This document shows positions 35,301 to 44,429 of a stretch of DNA of 64,000 nucleotides, one piece after another. Below the pieces are notes generated by a model. It saw only the letters and a program-made list of their open reading frames with translations. It had not been told where the DNA came from and searched no databases. The number at the start of each line of letters is the position of its first letter. The stretch's first letter is position 1. The DNA is from Rhizopus arrhizus (Eukaryota; Mucoromycota; Mucoromycetes; Mucorales; Rhizopodaceae), in NCBI GenBank assembly GCA_024220505.1, contig JAKZZE010000005.1, forward strand, positions 1,944,501 through 2,008,500, given 5' to 3'. The position numbers were made by a program, and so were the translations under genes.

Positions 35301-36439
35301 TCACTATCATTTTTTGGCTCAACTGTATTAACGGATGAATTTTCAGCTGCCTTCTTTGCTCGCGTTTTACGTGTCGTTACAGATGTGTTTTCTTGTGCTG
35401 AAAGTGGTGGTGCTGATACTTGATCAACTACCATGATGTTTTCCACAGCAGGCATACAATTTGCATCTGACGTTGTTTTTGACTTTCTGTTTGTTTTCTT
35501 TTTAGTATCATTTGTTTTTGAGGTTCGAGCGCGTTTTGCTTTTGGTTCTTCTTCAGTACATACTGTTGCAGATAACTCTATGTTTTCAGTATCCATCGTC
35601 TGCATCATGTTTTTAGCACCTAATTCTGTCGCTAATCTTGGTGATATGTTGTTTTCTTTGTTTAATAATGCCCTTGTTGCTGATGGTATAGAAGCTTCGG
35701 CATTCGATGTTACCAATGATGTGGTATTTTTGATGTTTGCTGTATTGGAAAACTCTGTCATTGGAGCAGGTTTCGTATAGTGTCCCAGAGGAGGAGGCAA
35801 GCTTCCTGTATAATGATGAATTGGATTTTGATGATATGAGTTAGGGGCAAAAAAATGAGTGTTGGGAAACATTGCTGGATAGGGTTGTACTAAATGTGTA
35901 TTATTGTGGTGCAAATGGTAGTTCTGTGCTGCATATAAATGCTGTGCTGCAGCAATGGGTCCTGGATGCTGAAATGCTGGTAAAAGGTTGGGGTTATGAT
36001 TGAATAAATGTTGGTATACCAGTTGTTGTTGCTTTCCTACTTGGTCTGCTCGTGTGGGAGCCGATCGGCTGTTTGTTCTTCTTTGGTGAGTCATGTAGGG
36101 GCCGTTTGATAAGGATCTAGAAGAACGGTGGGCAGATCCCATTCTCATTGCTGAAATTTGCGTGGTATTAGAAGAATAATAGTACCTCTTCAAAAAGTTT
36201 TCTTTAAATGAATAATGACTTTGAAAACACGCATCGGCAAAGGAATCATATGCCTCTAATAGAGACGTTTCATTCTTTAGGGAAGCAAATAAAAAACCTT
36301 TATGTGAACGCTTCCGCGTAATTATCGGCGGGGAATGCCTTGGAGTGATATTAGTATTTGCTGTAACGACAACTGGAATGCCACGATTGTCCATTGAAGT
36401 TTTTTCTATTCTCAAGCAACAATTGAAAATTCCTGTCAA
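32381..36439 (-). CDS. CDC7: Cdc7/Hsk1-type kinase with a giant N-terminal extension
   Basis: Seven exons, complement(join(32381..32616, 32670..32950, 33006..33115, 33171..33344, 33409..33502, 33565..33748, 33808..36439)), 1236 residues if the first ATG is used (a second Met is at residue 16). All splice joins keep frame. The kinase begins at about residue 868 (FPELKNYYTLLDRAGRGTFS) with VAIK Lys917, HRDVKPGNF (Asp1004), DFGLAQ (Asp1023), GTRSFRAPE and DIWAVGVILLSFL. These are characteristic of Cdc7, which with Dbf4 phosphorylates MCM to fire replication origins. Kinase inserts match the family. Residues 1-865 come from one large exon and are low-complexity: His/Pro/Tyr-rich, then basic repeats (TRRRGRRA, TRRVTRRTKKE) and Glu-rich stretches. 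Known Cdc7 proteins are about 500-600 residues. Confidence 0.85.
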
Positions 36440-36752
36440 AATTCTTGAAAACCACCATTGAAAACAGTCACTTTAGTGGACTTTGACATTCAAGTGCAGC
36501 AGTTGAAGTGTCATTATTATAAATAACAATTCCAAGGAACATATCTTCTTGTTTAATCGTGGTATATGTCCTTGATTCAATGATGAAGATATATTATCAA
36601 ACATTGTAGTATAGCTGTATGCGTAGACATACAGACAATTGATCTAGTTTTTACTGCTACTGATTGAACCTCCTTTTCAAGCCGATAAATCAAACTCAAC
36701 AAAATAAAATAGAAAATCTTTTTTATTTCTTATTTTTGCAAAGTATATTAGT
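36440..36752. promoter_or_regulatory. Shared divergent promoter, Cdc7-like and small membrane protein
   Basis: The Cdc7-like start (36439, minus) and the small membrane protein start (36753, plus) are divergent and 313 bp apart, so this interval must hold both promoters. No individual element is assigned. Confidence 0.5.
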
Positions 36753-37163
36753 ATGGCACCTCACCCAATCCCTCCCAAGTACGCTGCTCCTACTGAGGAA
36801 GTACAAGAACGCTTTAAAAGAAGATTACAATTGCCAAAAGCTATGGCCCCAAGGCCCAGAGCTAGGCAGATTCAAGTCTTAACATGGGTACTTTCAGTTT
36901 GTAATGTTGTCTTATAGAAGAAACAATAAGTTTACTAATACTAACGATTGCATTTCAGCTTTAACTAGTTATGTTGTGTTATTTGCAGATTTTGGACAAG
37001 AGAAGCATTGCTTTACTCCTGTAAGTTTGATGTGAATTACTAAATTGCTATTTGTTGCTCAACTGTATAATAGATTCGAAACTGGTTTCAAGAGAAGAAA
37101 AACAAATTTTGGACCTTAAGCGAAGAAGAAAAAAGAGATTTGAGAGAGCAAGGCAAGCTGTAA
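36753..37163 (+). CDS. Small single-pass membrane protein, probably mitochondrial
   Basis: Three exons, join(36753..36900, 36959..37020, 37074..37163), 99 residues. The first intron has a perfect TACTAAC branch site and the second is a standard gtaagt..atag intron. The joined protein has a basic, Pro-rich N-terminus (MAPHPIPPKYAAPTEEVQER), one hydrophobic span (QVLTWVLSVSLTSYVVLFAD), and a charged tail ending in FWTLSEEEKRDLREQGKL. The layout resembles small inner-membrane assembly factors, but I cannot name it. It lies between Cdc7 and mitochondrial EF-Tu, on the same strand as the latter. Confidence 0.7.
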
Positions 37164-37489
37164 AAAAGGGAATTCACTTAATAGACTTTTTTTGTAAATA
37201 AATCTTTAAATGCAACATTTGTGAAGATAGAGAAGGTTTTTATATGCGAATGAAGAATGCTTTATTCGCTTTTAAGTGTTGTGATAACTGACACCTTTCA
37301 AGTATCCTTGAAAGAGAAAACAGTGGTGCCTTTTATTTTATTGTTGTTGGCAGCCTTTGGCAGTTTTGAGCATAATTCGTGACTTCTTTGCGCTTTTTTT
37401 TTTAAAGACAGAACCGGGGTTGAATGGAAAAGGGGGGCTGGATTTTTTTTTTGACACCTCTCTCTCTCTCTTTTTCTTCATTCATAAAA

Positions 37490-39134
37490 ATGTTTTCTTT
37501 GAAGACAGCAGCTAACAAGGTCGTACTTCCTGCTACTCGTGTTGCTTCTCGCAGATGCATCTCCTCTTCTGCTTCTAAGACAGGTAATAAATGGAACAGT
37601 TTTATGACATTCTGGCATTGTAATTCATCTAATCGATTAGCTTGGATCTCCACTCGTATGGCCCTTGCCTCTGGCAACAAGTTTGTAAGTTTTTTTTTTT
37701 TTTTTTTAAAAAAAGCTCGGAAAAAAAAGTTTTAACCCACAATACTGTAGACTGCCAATCTTCTTAAAGAAGCTTATGTTTCTTCCGCTCCTTCTCGCTT
37801 GATGTTCTTTGGTATAAAGCGCAGTTGAAATCAAAAAACTTATTTTAACAATGTTATTTAGGTCGTCGTACTATGGCTACTGACAGCGGTAAGTTCTCTC
37901 GTGGTAAGCCTCACGTCAATATTGGTACCATCGGTCATGTTGATCATGGTAAGACTACCTTGACTGCTGCTATTACCAAGATCATGGCCACAGACGGTGG
38001 TGCTCAGTTTATGGATTACAACCAAATCGATAAAGCACCTGAGGAAAAGGCTCGTGGTATCACCATTTCCACTGCCCATGTTGAATACGAAACCAAGAAC
38101 CGTCACTATGCCCATGTTGATTGTCCTGGTCACGCTGATTATATCAAGAACATGATTACTGGTGCCGCTCAGGTAAAATAATTTACAAAAGAAGAGAAAA
38201 AAGATGATTAACATGTTGATAGATGGATGGTGCTATTATCCTTGTTTCTGCCACTGACGGTCAAATGCCTCAAACTCGTGAACACTTGTTGTTGGCCCGT
38301 CAAGTAGGTGTTCAAAGCTTAGTTGTCTTTGTAAACAAGGTCGATCAAGTTGATGATCCTGAAATGCTTGAACTTGTCGAAATGGAAATGCGTGATCTTT
38401 TGTCTGAATACGGTTATGATGGTGAAAACACACCCATCATCAAGGGTTCTGCTCTTGCTGCTCTTGAAGGCCGTGATGCCGAGATTGGTGAAGACAGAGT
38501 TCGTGAATTGATGGAAGCTGTTGATGCCCACATCCCTACTCCCATCAGAGACTTGGATAAGCCCTTCTTGATGCCCATTGAAGATGTCTTCTCTATCTCT
38601 GGTCGTGGTACTGTCGCCACCGGTCGTGTTGAACGTGGTGTGATCACCAAGAACAGTGAAGTTGAAATTGTTGGTATGGGACCCACTGTCAAGACCACTT
38701 TGACTGGTATTGAAATGTTCCGTAAGGAATTGGACCGTGGTGAAGCCGGTGACAATATGGGTGCTCTCTTGCGTGGTATCAAGCGTGAACAAATCCGTCG
38801 TGGTCAAGTACTTTGTGCCCCTGGTACTGTCAAATCCCACAAGAAGTTTATGGCTCAAATCTATATCTTGACCAAGGATGAAGGTGGTCGTCACACTCCT
38901 TTTGTCAACAACTACCGTCCTCAAATGTTCATTCGTACAACTGATGTCACTGTCAGTCTCACACACCCTGAGGGTACTGAAGATCCTGATGACAAGCTCA
39001 TCATGCCTGGTGACAATGTAGAAATGCAATGTGAACTTATTCACGATGTTGCTCTTGAAGAAGGTCAACGTTTCACTATTCGTGAAGGTGGTAAGACTGT
39101 TGGTACTGGTATCGTTACCAAGGTTCAAGAATAA
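37490..39134 (+). CDS. TUF1: Mitochondrial translation elongation factor Tu
   Basis: Five exons, join(37490..37583, 37641..37684, 37751..37811, 37862..38172, 38223..39134), 473 residues. Exons 1-3 encode an Arg/Ser-rich presequence, with a likely mature start near [19 protein letters not shown]. The GTPase motifs are complete: GHVDHGKT (G1), a Thr-containing RGITIST switch, DCPGHADY (G3), NKVD (G4) and GSALA (G5). Domains II and III follow ([31 protein letters not shown]) and the terminus [12 protein letters not shown] is bacterial-type. It delivers aminoacyl-tRNA to the mitochondrial ribosome. Codon use is strongly biased (GGT, GTC, AAG, CGT) compared with neighbours, as expected for a highly expressed gene. 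Confidence 0.97.
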
Positions 39135-40159
39135 ACTTTTGAAATTTCTTTGTACATTACACTTCTTTTTCATGTACATTTCATCCAAAGTAGAGCCAAT
39201 AAGAGCTCTATCAGATTCATGTTATTATGGTAGTCACAGTATCAAAGATGGATACAAGAGTTATATTGTTTTTCGTAGCGGAAAAGTGACTATCCTGTTT
39301 CTGTTACACATTTTGCATTGGAATATTAGTTCAATGCAAATAAGTTTATGGAGTATTTCAAATGTGCTAGTCGATATTTATTATCAATTATAAATTTAGT
39401 ACTGCAATCATAAGCGGCATTCATGTTTTTGCGTGTTAATCTTATTCATGTTGTATGCTGCATAGGATACAATTCCTTTTTACAGCCATACCCTGCATTG
39501 TGAACTTAAAATGTAACATACAAATCTTTTTCTTGGTTTCTTATGTTCGAATCATGCATTTTGACGTAAGACGAATGTGTATACTTCCTTGTTTGAGATT
39601 AAAAGGTTAGTCGAGTAATTGATATAAAAAGGAAAGGAGAGAGAACTTGAAGCATTTCTAAAATACACACATATAAGCATACAAGATAAACCAGGTCAAG
39701 CATGGAAAAGATGGTTTTGGGCACTAATACAAAGACAACAAAAACAAAACTTTTATTTTTGAGCATGAATATTGCTTAAGCTGCTCTTTTGTAAATAAAT
39801 TCCTCTTAAAATTCTTGACAGATTCATACTTTTTGTTACAGTTTACAACACTTAAATTGGGTTGCACCAAGTACTCTTATAAATCAAATTGCTTTTTCAC
39901 AGCAAACAATGTTAAACGTTTGATAGAACGTTATTACTTTTACTTGATTGTAGAAGCATTCTAGATAACCTTCCTCCTCTTCCTACTCTCCCCCCCCCCC
40001 TTTTTTTTTTAGCAAAGATCATCATGATAAAAGAAAAGAATGTATTTGGTATGTTTAATAAATTGTAGAAAGACAAAATAGTTTTAGTGAGTGATTTCAT
40101 CATACAACATCTCTATTTATAAAGCTTTAGTGATTGTACGTTAATAGATATTAAAAAAT
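39135..40159. other. Intergenic, no gene seen
   Basis: 3' flank of TUF1 followed by AT-rich DNA with a C10/T10 homopolymer pair near 39990-40010. No coding frame is supported. Confidence 0.5.
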
Positions 40160-40995
40160 GCTTACGTTTGAGTTGTTTCTTTGTAAGTTGCTCTTTGTAT
40201 CTATCAATGACAAAGAAACTGTCTGGAATAGGAGAGGCGTCAGGCTCATCATCAGAGTCATAGTACTACACGTATGAATTAAATATAGTTTATTGTACAT
40301 ATCTCTTATTAAAATCACTGGTTCAATGTATAGGTGTGTTCATGCTTCTTCGACTGTAATACACTTTACAGGGTTAAAAGTTAATAATTTTTCAAGTAAA
40401 TTAACAGCTATAGAGCACAATCAGAAAAAGCAATTCCTTGACATTTAAAAGTGTTGCTTACCCGTTGGATTTGCATTAGGAAATAATCTTGCAAATGGAA
40501 TTCTCTTTTTAAAAGGTAGCCTAACAGATATGTTAATAAGCCATCCTGTATCTTTACACATTTACTTACTCTTCGACTTTTAATGCCATAGAAACCACTG
40601 GTTTCATCAGCTGAATTAGAAGATCTCGCTAATCCTAAATCACAAATCTAATTTGCATTCGTCTCTCTCTCTCTTCTTTGCTTGCCTTTAAATCGCAGCT
40701 AGCGTTGAGAAACAAGTTGGAAGGCTTCAAATCTCAGTGAAGCACGTTAGCCGAATGCATTGCTTTTAAGGCTTGGAGGGTTTGGTAAGTAAAGTACTCA
40801 TAGTGGTCGTCCAAGTGGCCTTGAGAACGAACGACACGTTGTATATCTGTTTCCATCAATTCTTGGATGAGGTATCTATATGAATATATAAATATACCGA
40901 ATGGCTTACATTACTTTAGATCCTACACTTCTGTAAAGTCATCAAGAGATTTTATCTTATAATGTCGAGAATAAAGATAATCTAGATACGTTTAA
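40160..40995 (-). pseudogene. Fus3/Kss1-type MAP kinase pseudogene
   Basis: Reading the minus strand from about 40990: LDII, KSLDDFTEV, YLIQELMETDIQRVVRSQ, DDHYEYFTYQTLQALKAMHS, then ANVLH*DLKPSN, where the catalytic-loop Arg codon is TGA. These are followed by LARSSNSADETSGFYG, LPFKKRIPFARLFPNANP, LLEKLLTFNPVKCITVEEA (normally AKRITVEEA) and SFFVIDRYKEQLTKKQLK. All match a fungal pheromone-type MAPK in order. The N-lobe and the segment between the activation loop (TEY is gone) and LPFKK are lost, and frames shift several times. Remnant introns are visible (gtaagc..ctatag before AVNLLEKL). It is non-functional. Confidence 0.85.
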
Positions 40996-40999
40996 GCAA

Positions 41000-41900
41000 G
41001 TTATTTTATTTATAGGCTTTAATGAGCACGCGGTGTCTCAGGACAGCATAATTGCCCAAGCCAGATCAAATGAGACATGAAAGAAGCTAAAAAAAATCCC
41101 TTATGGGAGCAAGGGCAAAAAAAGAAAAGGACAGAGGAAGAGTAAGCAGTAACTTGTAAATAAATCACTGATTGGAAAATGGATCTCAAGAAAGGAAATC
41201 GTATGATAAAACAAAAATTGAGCTCAAGCCTGCTTGACTGTAAAGAGCTCACTGAGTACAACGGTAGCCAGAATGTCTTTGTCAACGAAAAGGTGGGCAA
41301 GAGCACGCTGGATAGGAGTTTGAGGCGATGGATAGCACGAAGAACACGTTAAACAAAGATACGGCGCACTCCTTCTCATCTTGATCAAAGTCATCATAGT
41401 CAGGGTTTCAAAGGTTGTTTGGATCCAGAGGATGGTGATCATCACGTAAGGGGATTTTGAATTTTTTTAAACCCTTGGTGGGTGGAAGTGAGTTTTGACA
41501 CCCAGGCGCTTGGAAACGAGACTAAAGAGGTATCCAGTACATCAGCACGCTAAATGACCATGTCTTTTGTGATGGGGTCAAGAACGTGTGCAAACCTCGG
41601 CTGGACAGTGAAGCAGCAGGAAAGAGTGAAGAGAGACATTGTGAGATCCTTAGAGAAACTGACAAAAAAGACATGTCATCCACGATTTGGAAAAGAGGGT
41701 TCCCCTCCTGGATGACACCAGATAGCCGTGTACAGAAATGACCTGGGCCGATTATTTCATCTATCCTGTGATAACTGCTGTTTGTGAATCACCCGAGGCA
41801 CCAAAGACTGTCGCCAAAGCTGTGGTGCTGGTTCAAGAGACTTTTTCAAAGAGAAAAGAATCTGAAGAGACATAGAGAAAGGGTCAATAGTAGAATTAGA
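41000..41900 (-). other. Unidentified degraded coding sequence
   Basis: The minus strand carries protein-like stretches broken by stops. At about 41880-41770 it reads SMSLQILFSLKKSLEPAPQL and following residues. At 41600-41340 it reads RFAHVLDPITKDMVI*RADV, then VSKLTSTHQGFKKFKIPL and NNL*NPDYDDFDQDEKECAV; at 41330-41222 the segment ends ...VLSELFTVKQA. The stops TAG and TGA each fall where CAG and CGA would be natural. I do not recognise the family. It sits between the MAPK relic and the CENP-M-like gene. Confidence 0.35.
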
Positions 41901-41968
41901 AATGCTAGACTTTAGAAAATTGTAGTACATGATTACAGCTGACTCTCACGTAAAAAACAAGACTTTAT

Positions 41969-42734
41969 TTAAGAGAGGTGTTTTTGTTCTATTTGCAGTT
42001 TGCTTTGAGCCTCATCTGTATCTTTACTATCACCGTCAAGTGTTTTCAATAATAAGGAATTGAGGCCGTTGTATTGTAACGTACTGATCTTGATCAATCT
42101 GTTTATATGCTCACATACCATTCTACATTCTGTGATGTTCTAATCATCCCAATGAGTTTTACTTTTTTTATATATTTTTTTTTTCTTTTTCTTTTTTTAC
42201 TGTTAGATTCGCGTAAAATATTTGTAAATCATAAAATGCTTTTGTGATTGATTCCAGCTCAATATTTTCAAAAGACCAATGACTTGTGACATCGACTAAA
42301 AAGAGACAATGAGTCATTCGATAATACAAGTAAACTGTGCCGTTGTTGAAAACCTTTGGTGGCAACAATGGCCATTTTAGTGGATAGGTATTTCGGTGAC
42401 ATGTGTTCCAAGATCTGATTCATGAGAACCAAACTATTGGTGTTTGTCATGTCAACAAATAAAAGTATGTAATCAACACGATCTAAGCTTCTCTTTGGTA
42501 AACTCTCTGCTACATTTCTTTAAATAATTGAGTAATCTGTTTATCAGTGTGAGCTTATTGTTATTACAGTGAATAAAAAATGTCCTTTGATTTTAATAAT
42601 TGGGTTGCTAATGTACGCTTTCCTGAGGCTGGAGGGCCTATTAACTTGGAGATGTAAGACAGAGAATAGACCAAGGTGTATATGAAATTTACTAATATTT
42701 GAAAAGGTCTGCGGGTATAAGTAGGTCTAAGCAT
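41969..42734 (-). CDS. CENP-M-like (inner kinetochore pseudo-GTPase), with one unresolved frame break
   Basis: Four exons, complement(join(41969..42088, 42201..42517, 42568..42644, 42693..42734)), about 185 residues. The joined N-terminus MLRPTYTRRPFQILLIGPPA continues SGKRTLATQLLK. Next come AESLPKRSLDRVDYILLFVD, TNTNSLVLMNQILEHMSPKY, STKMAIVATKG, ENIELESITKAFYDLQ and TLQYNGLNSLLLKTL. Order, spacing and total length (about 180) follow animal CENP-M, a small-GTPase-fold subunit of the CCAN that has lost nucleotide binding. Here the P-loop GPPASGKR is still present. Exon 3 is one base out of frame at the A-run 42270-42273. The break is either a real frameshift (homology then runs on without a gap) or is removed by an unusual 58 bp intron from the gttttc after ATK to tttttag. 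The family call is by eye. Confidence 0.6.
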
Positions 42735-43571
42735 AGAAAAAGATAAAAAGCAAGTTGGCTGCTGTTTAAATAGGTCAATGGATTAAAAGTTTGCCACTCC
42801 TCCCTACAAACACCCTTAATATTTCTTGATATGAATGACGAGTGAAATGGATTTAAATCAACATCAACATGTCACTGTGCCTAGACTTTATTGTAGGCTT
42901 GATAAATTTAATCTTTCTAAAAGCGTACACTCAATCTCATGACACAATGGTTAATCTTATCCTATTTGATTCTGACAGGGGAACACAAAGGTTGTGTGTG
43001 TGTGCACTGACAAGGATTTGAAATGGATCAATCGTTCTTTTGATTACAAAAGGCTTTTAAAAATCTGGGTCAAAGTGTAATATAAACGGAATCTGAAGAG
43101 CGAGATATGAAAAATAAATAGGATCCAGTAAGAAGGCACAAAAAAGCCATGCAAGAAAATCAATTCATTTAAATGAAAAAGATGGTACTGCAGTGATCAA
43201 GATGGACAAGAGTGAAAGTAACTATTCTTATAAAAAACACTTGTCTAGGGTTTTAAGGTAATCTTGCAATGAAAAAAAAATAAAATAAAAGTAGGACGAA
43301 TTAACCAAGGAAAATGAATCCAGTTTACTGCACGTGTAGACATGACATGGCTATTTTATTCTGCAAGAGCATGAATAAGACATTTATCCTGAGGTTACGC
43401 ACATGGAGTACAGACAAAGAAATCGAACGAATCAGAATCATTTTATCCACTCACGCTCTATTTTGATTCGTTTTCTTTGGTTCCTTGTGTACCAAACTAA
43501 TATCCTGATTGTCTATTTTATTTAAAACTTTTTTTTTTTTATTCTTTTTCTTTATTCTTTCTCTCTTCACC
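42735..43571. other. Intergenic, no gene seen
   Basis: AT-rich. The last 100 bases are pyrimidine-rich and lead to the ATG at 43572. Confidence 0.5.
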
Positions 43572-44144
43572 ATGAAAACCTTACCCGCCCACTGCTCTGT
43601 CAGTCAAATGTCTATACCAAACACAGACGCTGATACAATTCGGCCATCCAGACAAGATCATCATTGTCAAGTTCCAGTGAAACCAACAGTCGGCATCCTC
43701 ATCCATCCTACGCAAACGAAAAGAACAAGCACCAGACAGGTCTCGTTCTCTCTCGATCCTCCCCTGATCTATGAATACGAACCCGAATATGATCAACCGA
43801 TGCCAAGCGTTTCCTTCTTTGACGAAGGCTGGCCAGGAAGAGCCAAGAAGGCCATGGATTCCACTGGCTTCATCGACTTCAAGTCAAAGATCGAAGCCAA
43901 ATTGAGCGCCATCAATCATCCGGTGCTCATGTCCCAACTCGAATCAGATCAATCGGTTCAGCCCAGTCTCTTGTCCAGTCGATACAGAGGCAGAAAGAGT
44001 CCCTTGGTCGAACCTCTTTCGTTCTGTGCCGAACAGGATGAATCCGACACAGACAGTTCCCTTTCACCCACGATCGATTCACCACTGATCGCCACACCTT
44101 CTGATACACTCGACACTTGGTTCACTCGTCAGCCTGTGAAATAA
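43572..44144 (+). CDS. Hypothetical protein, probably disordered
   Basis: Single exon, 190 residues, taken from the Met after the pyrimidine-rich leader; the ATG 63 bases upstream would add only Phe/Leu from the T-rich leader. Composition is more GC-rich than the flanks, supporting real coding. The only motif-like part is KRTSTRQVSFSLDPPLIYEY followed by EPEYD. Its [KR]xVxF core resembles a PP1-docking site, and such V-x-F/EPEYD stretches recur in fungal regulatory proteins. The rest is Ser/Pro/Asp-rich. I do not recognise a family. Confidence 0.65.
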   Translation: MKTLPAHCSVSQMSIPNTDADTIRPSRQDHHCQVPVKPTVGILIHPTQTKRTSTRQVSFSLDPPLIYEYEPEYDQPMPSVSFFDEGWPGRAKKAMDSTGFIDFKSKIEAKLSAINHPVLMSQLESDQSVQPSLLSSRYRGRKSPLVEPLSFCAEQDESDTDSSLSPTIDSPLIATPSDTLDTWFTRQPVK

Positions 44145-44429
44145 GTCGAAATACTATGCTCACTTTTTCACACTTGTAAATAACGCATCTCTTCATATCC
44201 CCTTCTTTTAATAAAGTTCAATAAATTACTCTTTCTACTGTATCCACTTCTCTTCATCTTATCCCCTTTGAGCATATAAAAAAACAGGAGTCTTTCATTT
44301 ACAGAAATCAGTGATGCAACCTGACAGTCTCTACATCACAAAAAAAAAGGGAAAGGAGGGGGGGGGGGAACAGCCTGTGTGGACTGTTGAATAAAAAGAG
44401 GAGAGTACAAAGGATAAGATTAATTTTAT

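Noticed and set aside
33967..35780. Several plus-strand frames of 60-123 codons rich in Ser/Phe
   Set aside because: Antisense reading of the Glu/Lys-rich Cdc7 extension; complementary codons produce Phe/Ser/Leu runs.
33749..36439. Treating the 896-codon frame as a separate gene ending at 33749
   Set aside because: Its last 20 codons after GRG are intronic; splicing at 33808/33748 continues directly into the kinase glycine loop.
38236..39188. Long minus-strand frames (65, 289 and 122 codons) opposite TUF1
   Set aside because: They are antisense shadows of the strongly codon-biased EF-Tu gene; the plus strand has all five G motifs.
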